The notes: generated by a model from the sequence alone, not told the origin. A stretch of 64,000 nucleotides of DNA from Enterocloster clostridioformis (GCF_020297485.1 NZ_JAIWZC010000001.1:4960001-5024000); one strand, 5' to 3'. Shown: positions 1-8,401, numbered from the stretch's first letter. Numbers and translations: made by a program.

Positions 1-282
1 GGTTTATCCCGCAAAGAATGGTGTCAGCAGAATGGAATCCCACAGTCTACACTGGGTTACTGGATCCGAAAGCTCCAGTCAGAAGCAGCTGAGACAGAAA
101 GTGCTTCTGATCCGGTGTTTGCAAAGCTCCCTTCGGAACATGAACTCCATTTCAGTACAGCAGATACAGGAAAACCTCCTGTGATGCTCTGTCTCCCGGA
201 AAATATCCGGATTGAAGTTGCTGCGGACTGTCCAGCCAGACTGTTGACTGCCCTGCTTCAGGCCTTAAAGAACTATGCTTGA
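1..282 (+). CDS. tnpA: IS66 TnpA (partial, 5' end outside window)
   Basis: The reading frame opens at base 1 and ends at TGA 280-282. It encodes the last 93 residues of the small IS66 accessory protein, starting inside a helix-turn-helix-like stretch (GLSRKEWCQQNGIP). It matches the intact copy at 4573-4944 almost residue for residue. The stop overlaps the start of tnpB at 275, suggesting translational coupling. In the family TnpA is needed for transposition, though its exact role is not settled. Confidence 0.88.
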   Translation, partial: GLSRKEWCQQNGIPQSTLGYWIRKLQSEAAETESASDPVFAKLPSEHELHFSTADTGKPPVMLCLPENIRIEVAADCPARLLTALLQALKNYA

Positions 283-628
283 TTTTTACGGAAGTACTAC
301 AGTCTATCTGGCATGTGGCTGCACGGACCTCCGGAAGAGCTACACTGGTTTAGCGGCCATCATCAAACTGAAATTCCATCTCGATCCGTACTCCCGCTGT
401 ATGTTCGCGTTCTGCAATCGCAGGCGCACATTGCTCAAGATCCTTCAGTGGGACGGGTCAGGGTTTTGGATCCTGATGAAACGGCTGGACCGCGATTCCT
501 TCCATTGGCCTGACACACCGGATGAACTGCAGAAAGTTACGCTGAAAGAGATCCATTGGCTGTGCGATGGTTTATCCCTGAACCCCAGCGGCGCATTTGA
601 AGAACGTCACCCGAAGATCGTCATATGA
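275..628 (+). CDS. tnpB: IS66 TnpB accessory protein
   Basis: 117 residues, the usual length of IS66 Orf2/TnpB, beginning MLDFYGSTTVYLA. The family hallmarks are a conserved centre around WDGSGFWILMKRL and FHWP. The start overlaps the tnpA stop by eight bases. It differs from the second copy by two substitutions, Gly-to-Ser and Tyr-to-Cys near residues 15-23. The protein is required for IS66 transposition in characterised members, but its biochemical activity is unclear. Confidence 0.9.
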   Translation: MLDFYGSTTVYLACGCTDLRKSYTGLAAIIKLKFHLDPYSRCMFAFCNRRRTLLKILQWDGSGFWILMKRLDRDSFHWPDTPDELQKVTLKEIHWLCDGLSLNPSGAFEERHPKIVI

Positions 629-2251
629 GCCCGGATCCTGTCAATTCGCAAAAAGCCGAAAATCACTTTGTTTTGGGCGGATTTTCCTCCGTCCCGGAAT
701 GCAGTTTCCTATAGGAACGGAATGCTTTTTCTGGTATACTTTCTGGTAGAGATTTCAGAAAGTTGAGGCTGTGTTATGGATCCGCTTTTTACAGAGGAAC
801 AACTGAACAAGATGAGCAGGGAGGATATCATCTCCCTGATGAAAACCATGCGGGAGCATTATCAGAAACAGGAAACAAAGATCCAGATCCTCGAAGAAAA
901 AACAAAGGAACTGGAATTCCTGAACGCGATGCTTTCTGACCGTCTGACTCTTGCGCAGCGGAAACAGTTTGGCCCATCCAGCGAAAAATATGCGGATGGC
1001 TATACGCAGCTGAACCTTTTTAACGAGGCAGAGCAGGAAGCAGAGCCTGATGCGCCGGAGCCGGAAATGGAGGAGATCCATCCGTCTTCCTATAAAAGAA
1101 AGAAACGTTCCGGCAAAAAGGAGGAAGATCTTTCCGCCTTTGAGACAACGGAAGTAATTGAGTATAAGCTGACCGGCGCGGACCGAAACTGTCCGGACTG
1201 CAATACCAAATATAAAGTCGTGACAAAAGAGACGGTGAAGCGCCTGAAGTTTGTGCCTGCACGGTTTGAAGTGGTGGAGGAGGTCACCTATGTTTACAGC
1301 TGCCCGAAATGCGGGGCGATGAAACGTCCGGAAAAGGCGCCTTCCCTTCTCAAAGGCAGTGTGGCAACACCATCCCTGGTGGCAGGCATCATGAACGCAA
1401 AGTATGTGGGCGGCATGCCCCTTGCGCGTCAGGAACGGGAATTCGCCCGTTACGACCTGAACCTTTCCACAAAGACCATGGCGAATTGGATCATCCAGTG
1501 TGCGGACCGGTATCTGCAGCCGCTTTATGAACTGATGAAGGAAGAATTCCTCCGGAGCCGGTACGCTCATGGGGATGAAACCCGTGTTCAGGTAATCGAT
1601 GAGCCGGAACAGAAAGGTTCCACCCAGAACTGGATGTGGGTCTATCTCACTGATGAATACAGCGGCGCACCCCGGATGGTCCTCTTCCAATACGAAAGAA
1701 CCCGGGCGGGATATCATCCGGTGGAATTCCTTGGGGATCAGTACCAGGGATATTTCACCTGCGATGGATACCAGGCATACCACAGCCTTCCGGAAAGGAT
1801 CACCGTGACAGGATGCATGGCCCATGCGAGGCGCAGATTTGATGAATCCCTGACCGTTTTGAAAAAGGACTTTACCAAAGAGCAGCTGAAGGAAACAACC
1901 GCATATCAGGCAATGGCACGGATCGGGATGTTCTATAAGATCGAAGAGATGATCCGTGACAAGTCACCGGAAGAAAGGTATGAAGAGCGTCAAAAGCAGG
2001 CAAAGCCGCTTTTAGAGGCTTTTTTCGAGTGGCTTCATACCCTGGAGGATGCTGTGGACAGATCTTCTAAGATCGGAGAGGCGGTCCTGTATACGCTGAA
2101 CCAGGAAACCTATCTGAAAAGGTATCTGGAAGATGGCCATCTGAGTATTGACAATCTAGTACAGCATTGCCAAAATAATAATGAATAGACGTTGCTTTTT
2201 TATTGTAGTCGGTGCATAATAATTCTATCACTAAAGAATGGATGGGTTATT

Positions 2252-3501
2252 ATGCGAAGGAAAACAATTGATACTATCCCGGTTTTATCTGATGCCATGA
2301 AAAACATATTATCTGCTTTTTCAAAAAGCCGCTCCCTTCCGTCAGGACTGGTCAAAAGAGCCAGCATTGTCCTGCTTGCGTCACAGGGGGAACTCAACCA
2401 GAATATTGCACCACAGGTCGGGCTTCATTATAATAATGTTGCCACCTGGCGCAGTCGGTTCCTCGCGGCGCTCCCAGCCTTGCGGAGGATTGAAATGGAC
2501 GACCCGAAAAAGCTTGAAGATGAGATACGGGCAGTCCTGTCCGATAAAAAACGCCCCGGTGCCCCGTCTGTTTTTACGCCGGACCAGATCATGCGGATCA
2601 TCGACCTTGCCTGCAGCAGCCCAAATGATTTTGGGTACGAAGTAAGCCAGTGGAGTCTCCCGCTGTTAGTGGCAGAAATTAAAAAGCAGGGGATCGCTGA
2701 ACAGATTTCTGAGAAATCTGTCAGCCGTTTTTTAAAAATGAGGTAGATTTACATCCCCACAAAATCCGTTACTGGCTTCATTCTTCGGAAAAGACGGAAG
2801 CCCCGGAATCTTTTGCGCGGAAAGTAAACGAAATCTGCGGCCTGTACCAGAGTGCCCAGGAACAAAGCCGGGAAGGTGCACACATTGTTTCCACGGATGA
2901 AATGACCGGGGTACAAGCGCTGGAACATAAATATCCTGACAAGCTCCCATTACCCGGCCAGTGCGCCAAAATGGAGTTTGAGTATATCCGCCATGGCACG
3001 ACCAGCCTCATCGGGTTCTTTGATGTTGCAACGGGCCGTATGGAAATGCCGTATTTAAACTCCACACGCACAGAAGAGGATTTTGTGGAAGCCGTGAAAG
3101 CATTGGTAGGGACAGACCCGCAAGCCCCATGGACATTTATATGCGATGGCCTAAACACCCATAAATCGGAAGCCCTTGTCCGCTTTGTGGCAGAAGCCTG
3201 TGCCCTTGGCGTGGAACTGGGCAAAAAAGGGAAAACAGGGATCCTTAAAAGTATGGAAAGCCGAGCGGATTTCCTGCATGACCCTTCCCACCGGATCCGC
3301 TTTGTCTATACTCCGAAACACAGTTCCTGGATGAACCAGATTGAGATATGGTTTGGCATCATTAACCGGAAGCTGCTGAAGCGGAAAAGCTACCTATCAA
3401 TAGAAGAACTGGAAGCAAGCATCCTGCGCTTTATTGAACAATACAATCTTACAGCACACCCATTTAAGTGGACATATGCCGGGATACCATTAGTAATTTA
3501 A
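2252..3501 (+). CDS. IS630-family transposase, two frames joined by predicted -1 frameshift
   Basis: Frame A encodes a helix-turn-helix N-terminal half and stops at TAG 2744-2746. The protein resumes without loss in the -1 frame from 2737 and ends at TAA 3499-3501. The joined product of about 415 residues has IS630 DDE motifs: STDE near 2895, FICDGLNTHKS near 3140, and KHSSWMNQIE near 3319 supplying the catalytic Glu. I chose ATG 2252 (MRRKTIDT) over the upstream in-frame ATG at 2192, which lies only 22 bases from the terminal repeat. No other damage is visible, so the element may be active. Confidence 0.85.
2731..2737 (+). other. Slippery heptamer for programmed -1 ribosomal frameshifting
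   Basis: TTTAAAA sits in the frame T TTA AAA, the canonical X XXY YYZ arrangement. It lies seven bases before the frame A stop at 2744. A -1 slip joins frame A exactly to the frame encoding the catalytic half. Confidence 0.75.
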
Positions 3502-3793
3502 TCACTGATATTTAAGCAATGCTGTACTAGCTGCAGAGCGGGCACTGAAAAATTTTGCCATAGGGAGACGCAACTGGCTGTTTGCCAAAAGCATCCGCGG
3601 GGCACAGGCCAGTGCGACTGTGTACAGCATCACAGAAACTGCGCTTCTGAATGGACTGAAGCCATACAACTATCTCACATATGTGATGGAAAAGATGAAA
3701 GAACTCGGTGCGTTTCCGGCAAAGGAAGAAATGCTGGAGCTTCTCCCATGGTCCTCCAATCTGCCTGATGATTGCCGCAGCAAACTTAAAAAG

Positions 3794-3943
3794 TAAAAGA
3801 CAGATCTTCCCCCGGTAAGTGCTGGGGGATTTCTTATTTTGTCAAGATACGGATTATTACTTACTTACTAAAAGACAGATCTTCCCCCGGTAAGTGCTGG
3901 GGGATTTCTTATTTTGTCAAGATACGGATTATTACTTACTTAC
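3794..3943 (+). repeat. 75-bp tandem duplication of the IS66 right end
   Basis: Bases 3794-3868 and 3869-3943 are two head-to-tail copies of the IS66 right terminus. Each contains a hairpin (CCCCCGGTAAGTGCTGGGGG) and the terminal ATTACTTACTTAC. Copy 2 has this segment once, at 7085-7159. Confidence 0.92.
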
Positions 3944-4039
3944 ATAATGCCTTCATGGAAGAGTACCCATGACAGGGTGGTAGCCTCCCGAGCCAATGAA
4001 ACCGGCTTGCCGGAATACATAGGAAGGGAGGTGGCGCTC

Positions 4040-4165
4040 ATGACGGCTTATGAGATCGTTTCGATTTTCATTGGGATATTAGCTTTGCTGATGTCTTTCG
4101 GCAGCTTGATTGTTGCGTTGCTTGCCTTTCTCGACAGAGATAGGAATAACAAGCGAAAAAAATAA
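4040..4165 (+). CDS. Small hydrophobic holin-like peptide, probable type I toxin
   Basis: A 41-residue peptide beginning MTAYEIVSIFIGIL, with one hydrophobic membrane helix (about residues 5-30) and a highly charged tail (DRDRNNKRKK). This is the architecture of Firmicutes 'putative holin-like' or TxpA/Fst-type toxins. The start is fixed by a strong ribosome site, GGGAGGTGG at 4026-4034; an in-frame upstream ATG at 3914 lies inside IS66 DNA and is unlikely. A convergent promoter and terminator on the other strand (4156-4294) fit an antisense RNA antitoxin overlapping the 3' end. The family assignment is by architecture and toxicity is inferred. Confidence 0.7.
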   Translation: MTAYEIVSIFIGILALLMSFGSLIVALLAFLDRDRNNKRKK

Positions 4166-4259
4166 TGCCCCTCCTGTCTGATCCACAGGAGAGGCGCCTC
4201 TCACAGAGAGGTAAATAGCCTATTCGGGAGCATCCGCTTTTGGAGTGGGTGCTCTTTCT
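4156..4259 (-). ncRNA. Candidate antisense antitoxin RNA
   Basis: A minus-strand promoter (4266-4294) should start transcription near 4259. Read on the minus strand, the stem CTCCTGT/ACAGGAG (4171-4191) is followed by a short spacer and seven U residues complementary to 4156-4162, which is a good intrinsic terminator. The roughly 100-nt RNA would pair with the toxin message across its last codons and 3' untranslated region, as in the txpA/RatA arrangement. No expression data are available here. Confidence 0.55.
4228..4257 (+). terminator. Terminator of the toxin transcript
   Basis: An eight-pair stem, GAGCATCC with GGGTGCTC (one G-U pair), is followed by TTTCT. It lies 63 bases after the toxin stop codon. 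Confidence 0.55.
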
Positions 4260-4265
4260 ATGTTC

Positions 4266-4294
4266 ATTATATACTATGCCCCTGGATTTTGCAA
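4266..4294 (-). promoter_or_regulatory. Sigma-A promoter for the antisense RNA
   Basis: On the minus strand the -35 box is TTGCAA (4294-4289) and the -10 box is a perfect TATAAT (4271-4266), with a 17-bp spacer. Confidence 0.65.
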
Positions 4295-4512
4295 GTATTA
4301 AAGAAATTTCGGGCAGCGTCAATTTACTTTCGGAAACGAAAGGTCAGAAATCACCCTTGTGATTGGTTTCGATTTGCTTCCCCTATTTTACCAGGTTCCC
4401 TACCTTTATTCTACTGGTTTTTTTATCCATCCATTGCTTCTGTATTTTACGGATGGGAAAGAAAGAACTCAAGGGTTCATGAACTGCTGCGCAGCCCTTG
4501 ACTTCTTTCTTT
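4295..4512. other. Short non-coding stretch between the toxin module and IS66 copy 2
   Basis: I see no convincing gene. A weak hairpin, CAAGGG pairing with CCCTTG, occurs at about 4471-4500. Flanking bases 4505-4512 (CTTTCTTT) do not match the other flank of copy 2. Confidence 0.5.
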
Positions 4513-4572
4513 GTAAGTAGGTAATAATCAGTATCTGCAAATTTCCATCCACATTTGATAAGATAAGTTCAA

Positions 4573-4944
4573 ATGATGGAGGTGATACCAATAAATACGA
4601 ATGACAATGCAGCCTCAAAGGCTGACCTTTGGGCAGACCGGTTCCATGCTTTCCAGGAAAGCGGTTTATCCCGCAAAGAATGGTGTCAGCAGAATGGAAT
4701 CCCACAGTCTACACTGGGTTACTGGATCCGAAAGCTCCAGTCAGAAGCCGCTGAGACAGAAAGTGCTTCTGATCCGGTGTTTGCAAAGCTCCCTTCGGAA
4801 CATGAACTCCATTTCAGTACAGCAGGTACAGGAAAACCTCCTGTGATGCTCTGTCTCCCGGAAAATATCCGGATTGAAGTTGCTGCGGACTGTCCAGCCA
4901 GACTGTTGACTGCCCTGCTTCAGGCCTTAAAGAACTATGCTTGA
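4573..4944 (+). CDS. tnpA: IS66 TnpA accessory protein
   Basis: 123 residues from ATG 4573, with an N-terminal helix-turn-helix-like stretch (FHAFQESGLSRKEWCQQNGI). The stop overlaps tnpB by eight bases. The start is uncertain: a strong ribosome site, GGAGGTGAT (4578-4586), lies inside the ATG-initiated frame and is best placed for a non-standard ATA codon at 4591. The true protein may therefore be six residues shorter. Confidence 0.85.
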   Translation: MMEVIPINTNDNAASKADLWADRFHAFQESGLSRKEWCQQNGIPQSTLGYWIRKLQSEAAETESASDPVFAKLPSEHELHFSTAGTGKPPVMLCLPENIRIEVAADCPARLLTALLQALKNYA

Positions 4945-5290
4945 TTTTTACGGAAGTACTACAGTCTATCTGGCATGTAGCTGCACGGACCTCCGGAAGA
5001 GCTGCACTGGTTTAGCGGCCATCATCAAACTGAAATTCCATCTCGATCCGTACTCCCGCTGTATGTTCGCGTTCTGCAATCGCAGGCGCACATTGCTCAA
5101 GATCCTTCAGTGGGACGGGTCAGGGTTTTGGATCCTGATGAAACGGCTGGACCGCGATTCCTTCCATTGGCCTGACACACCGGATGAACTGCAGAAAGTT
5201 ACGCTGAAAGAGATCCATTGGCTGTGCGATGGTTTATCCCTGAACCCCAGCGGCGCATTTGAAGAACGTCACCCGAAGATCGTCATATGA
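4937..5290 (+). CDS. tnpB: IS66 TnpB accessory protein
   Basis: 117 residues, with the same length and motifs as the copy at 275-628 (conserved core WDGSGFWILMKRL). The two proteins differ by Ser for Gly and Cys for Tyr near residues 15-23. It overlaps tnpA by eight bases. A 147-bp gap to tnpC contains no gene. Confidence 0.9.
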   Translation: MLDFYGSTTVYLACSCTDLRKSCTGLAAIIKLKFHLDPYSRCMFAFCNRRRTLLKILQWDGSGFWILMKRLDRDSFHWPDTPDELQKVTLKEIHWLCDGLSLNPSGAFEERHPKIVI

Positions 5291-5437
5291 GCCCGGATCC
5301 TGTCAATTCGCAAAAAGCCGAAAATCACTTTGTTTTAGGCGGATTTTCCTCCGTCCCGGAATGCAGTTTCCTATAGGAACGGAATGCTTTTTCTGGTATA
5401 CTTTCTGGTAGAGATTTCAGAAAGTTGAGGCTGTGTT

Positions 5438-7087
5438 ATGGATCCGCTTTTTACAGAGGAACAACTGAACAAGATGAGCAGGGAGGATATCATCTCCCTG
5501 ATGAAAACCATGCGGGAGCATTATCAGAAACAGGAAACAAAGATCCAGATCCTCGAAGAAAAAACAAAGGAACTGGAATTCCTGAACGCGATGCTTTCTG
5601 ACCGTCTGACTCTTGCGCAGCGGAAACAGTTTGGCCCATCCAGCGAAAAATATGCGGATGGCTATACGCAGCTGAACCTTTTTAACGAGGCAGAGCAGGA
5701 AGCAGAGCCTGATGCGCCGGAGCCGGAAATGGAGGAGATCCATCCGTCTTCCTATAAAAGAAAGAAACGTTCCGGCAAAAAGGAGGAAGATCTTTCCGCC
5801 TTTGAGACAACGGAAGTAATTGAGTATAAGCTGACCGGCGCGGACCGAAACTGTCCGGACTGCAATACCAAATATAAAGTCGTGACAAAAGAGACGGTGA
5901 AGCGCCTGAAGTTTGTGCCTGCACGGTTTGAAGTGGTGGAGGAGGTCACCTATGTTTACAGCTGCCCGAAATGCGGGGCGATGAAACGTCCGGAAAAGGC
6001 GCCTTCCCTTCTCAAAGGCAGTGTGGCAACACCATCCCTGGTGGCAGGCATCATGAACGCAAAGTATGTGGGCGGCATGCCCCTTGCGCGTCAGGAACGG
6101 GAATTCGCCCGTTACGACCTGAACCTTTCCACAAAGACCATGGCGAATTGGATCATCCAGTGTGCGGACCGGTATCTGCAGCCGCTTTATGAACTGATGA
6201 AGGAAGAATTCCTCCGGAGCCGGTACGCTCATGGGGATGAAACCCGTGTACAGGTAATCGATGAGCCGGAACAGAAAGGTTCCACCCAGAACTGGATGTG
6301 GGTCTATCTCACTGATGAATACAGCGGCGCACCCCGGATGGTCCTCTTCCAATACGAAAGAACCCGGGCGGGATATCATCCGGTGGAATTCCTTGGGGAT
6401 CAGTACCAGGGATATTTCACCTGCGATGGATACCAGGCATATCACAGCCTTCCGGAAAGGATCACCGTGACAGGATGCATGGCCCATGCGAGGCGCAGAT
6501 TTGATGAATCCCTGACCGTTTTGAAAAAGGACTTTACCAAAGAGCAGCTGAAGGAAACAACCGCATATCAGGCAATGGAACGGATCGGGATGTTCTATAA
6601 GATCGAGGAGATGATCCGTGACAAGTCACCGGAAGAAAGGTATGAAGAGCGTCAAAAGCAGGCAAAGCCGCTTTTAGAGGCTTTCTTCGAGTGGCTTCAT
6701 ACCCTGGAGGATGCTGTGGACAGATCTTCTAAGATCGGAGAGGCGGTCCTGTATACGCTGAACCAGGAAACCTATCTGAAAAGGTATCTGGAAGATGGCC
6801 ATCTGAGTATTGACAATCTAGCTGCAGAGCGGGCACTGAAAAATTTTGCCATAGGGAGACGCAGCTGGCTGTTTGCCAAAAGCATCCGCGGGGCACAGGC
6901 CAGTGCGACTGTGTACAGCATCACAGAAACTGCGCTTCTGAATGGACTGAAGCCATACAACTATCTCACATATGTGATGGAAAAGATGAAAGAACTCGGT
7001 GCGTTTCCGGCAAAGGAAGAAATGCTGGAGCTTCTCCCATGGTCCTCCAATCTGCCTGATGATTGCCGCAGCAAACTTAAAAAGTAA
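5438..7087 (+). CDS. tnpC: IS66 TnpC transposase
   Basis: A full-length 549-residue transposase. In order it has an N-terminal coiled coil (about 20-60), an acidic linker, a zinc-finger-like Cys quartet (CPDC and CPKC, about 140-182), the DDE catalytic domain (GDETRVQV, FTCDGYQAYHSL, and a C-terminal AAERALKNFAIGR segment with the final acidic residue), and a C-terminal IS66 tail. No frameshift or stop is present, so this is probably the active transposase for both copies. It ends 72 bp before the right terminus. Confidence 0.95.
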   Translation: MDPLFTEEQLNKMSREDIISLMKTMREHYQKQETKIQILEEKTKELEFLNAMLSDRLTLAQRKQFGPSSEKYADGYTQLNLFNEAEQEAEPDAPEPEMEEIHPSSYKRKKRSGKKEEDLSAFETTEVIEYKLTGADRNCPDCNTKYKVVTKETVKRLKFVPARFEVVEEVTYVYSCPKCGAMKRPEKAPSLLKGSVATPSLVAGIMNAKYVGGMPLARQEREFARYDLNLSTKTMANWIIQCADRYLQPLYELMKEEFLRSRYAHGDETRVQVIDEPEQKGSTQNWMWVYLTDEYSGAPRMVLFQYERTRAGYHPVEFLGDQYQGYFTCDGYQAYHSLPERITVTGCMAHARRRFDESLTVLKKDFTKEQLKETTAYQAMERIGMFYKIEEMIRDKSPEERYEERQKQAKPLLEAFFEWLHTLEDAVDRSSKIGEAVLYTLNQETYLKRYLEDGHLSIDNLAAERALKNFAIGRRSWLFAKSIRGAQASATVYSITETALLNGLKPYNYLTYVMEKMKELGAFPAKEEMLELLPWSSNLPDDCRSKLKK

Positions 7088-7159
7088 AAAACAGATCTTC
7101 CCCCGGTAAGTGCTGGGGGATTTCTTATTTTGTCAAGATACGGATTATTACTTACTTAC

Positions 7160-7239
7160 GATTTAATATTGAGGATATGGTGCTGATAACGGAGGACGGC
7201 TGTGAGGTGCTGACACCAAAGACGCCTCATTATCTGTAG
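7160..7239 (+). pseudogene. 3' remnant of an M24-family metallopeptidase gene
   Basis: Directly after the IS66 right end, the frame starting at 7162 encodes FNIEDMVLITEDGCEVL and ends HYL-stop at 7239. IEDMVLITEDGCEVLTP is the typical carboxy terminus of Xaa-Pro aminopeptidase-type (M24) enzymes. The rest of the gene is absent from the window, so the element or a deletion it promoted removed it. The terminator at 7275 still belongs to the lost gene. Confidence 0.8.
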
Positions 7240-7274
7240 GGAAACCAGTTGTTTCCTGCCTTTCTGAATCAGAT

Positions 7275-7308
7275 GGCCGGGCAGCCTTAAGCAGGCGCCC
7301 GGCCTTTT
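7275..7308 (+). terminator. Intrinsic terminator behind the M24 remnant
   Basis: A perfect 8-bp stem, GGCCGGGC with GCCCGGCC, and a 14-base loop are followed by TTTT. The T tract overlaps the -35 box of the next promoter. Confidence 0.75.
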
Positions 7309-7335
7309 GACGTCTTAGCTGTTCCGTGTTACAAT
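7307..7335 (+). promoter_or_regulatory. Sigma-A promoter for the CorA gene
   Basis: TTGACG, a 17-bp spacer, then TACAAT, ending 27 bases before the start codon. Confidence 0.65.
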
Positions 7336-7362
7336 GACATAAAAAAGCATGGGAGATACCAT

Positions 7363-8280
7363 ATGAAATACCATTGGAGCGAACACAGGAAGGGGGATGG
7401 GGATGCCGGGGCAGGGGCCGGACAGTCCCATTCGGTTGAAATCCTTTCCATGGAAGAATTCCGGAAGTCCTGGCCGGATATTTACAGGAGAACATTTTCC
7501 GGCAGCGGTCCGGACCATATCCGGTTCTGCAAGGCGGATGTGCTGCGGGGAACAGTGGCAGGCACCTTTGCCATTCCGTCCAAGGAGGACCCCTCCGGGG
7601 ATAAGCAGGTTTTTGGCTACTGCCTTACCAGGGAACAGCTGATTTTTATGGATGACAGCGGCTATGTAAGAAGGCTTCTGGACGAAATGCAGGATTACCA
7701 GATGACGGATGTATCATCCCCTTCCCTGCAGCTCTTTGATGTGATGGAATATCTGCTGAAGGAGGATGTGATTTTTCTCCAGCAGTATGACGACAGCCTG
7801 ACCCGTCTGGAGGAAGGGCTGCTTAAGAGGGAGACAGAAGAATTTGACGTGAGAATCCTGGCAGCCAGAAAGGATTTGTCCGCATTGAGTGCTTATTACG
7901 AACAGCTCTCCGACATGGGGGAGACACTCCAGCAGGATGCGGCAGAGAGGGGGAATGAGAGGGACAGCCTGCTTTTCGGCCTGTTTTCCGACAAGGCGGG
8001 ACGCCTCTATTCTACGGTGCAGATGATGAAGGAGTATTCCATGCAGTTGCGGGAAATGCACCAGACCCAGGTGGACATACGCCAGAATGAAATCATGAAG
8101 TTCCTGACTATCGTGACAACGGTATTCATGCCTCTTTCCCTGATTGCGGGCTGGTACGGCATGAATTTTGTCAGCATGCCGGAGCTTAAATTCCCCTATG
8201 GCTACGCGGTGGTCTGCATTGTATGCCTGCTGATTGTGGCATTGGAAATATGGTTCTTTAAGAGGAAAAAGTGGTTTTAG
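7363..8280 (+). CDS. CorA-family divalent cation (magnesium) transporter
   Basis: 305 residues. The cytoplasmic N-terminal domain is followed by long charged helices (about 125-245) and two C-terminal membrane helices (about 248-268 and 276-298). The selectivity signature YGMNF is at residues 265-269, and a basic tail (KRKKW) follows. CorA proteins form pentameric magnesium channels in the inner membrane. The first 30 residues are unusually rich in Gly and Asp. It is monocistronic, with its own promoter directly upstream. The family is certain; the ion preference is inferred from GMN. Confidence 0.92.
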   Translation: MKYHWSEHRKGDGDAGAGAGQSHSVEILSMEEFRKSWPDIYRRTFSGSGPDHIRFCKADVLRGTVAGTFAIPSKEDPSGDKQVFGYCLTREQLIFMDDSGYVRRLLDEMQDYQMTDVSSPSLQLFDVMEYLLKEDVIFLQQYDDSLTRLEEGLLKRETEEFDVRILAARKDLSALSAYYEQLSDMGETLQQDAAERGNERDSLLFGLFSDKAGRLYSTVQMMKEYSMQLREMHQTQVDIRQNEIMKFLTIVTTVFMPLSLIAGWYGMNFVSMPELKFPYGYAVVCIVCLLIVALEIWFFKRKKWF

Positions 8281-8354
8281 GCCTGGAAAATGGCGGACAT
8301 CAGAATGGGAATTAAAAATGGAATTAAAATTTTGTTAAGATTCTGTGTATAACA

Positions 8355-8383
8355 TTGACAATCCATTGCCCATTTCGTATAAT
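8355..8383 (+). promoter_or_regulatory. Perfect consensus sigma-A promoter without an ORF behind it
   Basis: TTGACA (8355-8360), exactly 17 bp, then TATAAT (8378-8383). No intact gene starts downstream. A hairpin with a T tract lies at 8402-8423 and a second at 8555-8597, so a short RNA could be made. Confidence 0.7.
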
Positions 8384-8401
8384 GCTGCATAACGCAGAGG
8401 T

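Larger units (their letters stand above)
2159..3527 (+). mobile_element. IS630-family element nested in IS66 tnpC
   Basis: A 1369-bp element with perfect 12-bp terminal inverted repeats: GTACAGCATTGC at 2159-2170 and its reverse complement at 3516-3527. It is flanked by TA on each side (2157-2158 and 3528-3529). The uninterrupted site in copy 2 has a single TA, so the TA is a target duplication, the hallmark of IS630/Tc1-mariner insertion. One transposase is encoded in two overlapping frames. Confidence 0.95.
776..3796 (+). pseudogene. tnpC: IS66 TnpC transposase split by an IS630-family insertion
   Basis: The DDE transposase gene runs intact from ATG 776 to about 2158, then stops at 2188 inside the nested element. 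It resumes in the correct frame at 3528-3530 (LAAERALKNFAIGRR) and ends at TAA 3794-3796. With the insert and one TA copy removed, the gene would equal the 549-residue protein of copy 2. The N-terminal part keeps the coiled-coil leader, a Cys-pair zinc finger (CPDC, CPKC) and the DDE core start (GDETRVQV), but the C-terminal helical region is cut off. Copy 1 therefore cannot make a full transposase, although copy 2 might act on its ends. Confidence 0.93.
1..3868 (+). mobile_element. IS66-family insertion sequence, copy 1 (left end outside window, interrupted)
   Basis: Copy 1 carries the IS66 gene order tnpA-tnpB-tnpC and is nearly identical to copy 2 at 4513-7159, with only scattered substitutions. 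Its left end lies beyond the window. Its tnpC is split by an IS630-family element at 2159-3527. The right terminus is the sequence ending in ATTACTTACTTAC at 3868, which occurs a second time directly behind it. Both copies point the same way, so they could recombine and delete or duplicate what lies between them. Confidence 0.9.
4513..7159 (+). mobile_element. IS66-family insertion sequence, copy 2 (complete)
   Basis: A 2647-bp element bounded by imperfect inverted repeats: GTAAGTAGGTAATAATCAG at the left end and the complement of CGGATTATTACTTACTTAC at the right. It contains intact tnpA, tnpB and tnpC. The 8 bases outside each end (CTTTCTTT and GATTTAAT) do not match, so the expected IS66 8-bp target duplication is missing. 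Recombination with copy 1, or a deletion, is the likely reason. Confidence 0.92.

Noticed and set aside
755..1825. A 356-codon open frame on the minus strand
   Set aside because: It lies antisense to the IS66 tnpC gene and appears identically in copy 2. Its protein has no recognisable motif and follows the third-position pattern of tnpC.
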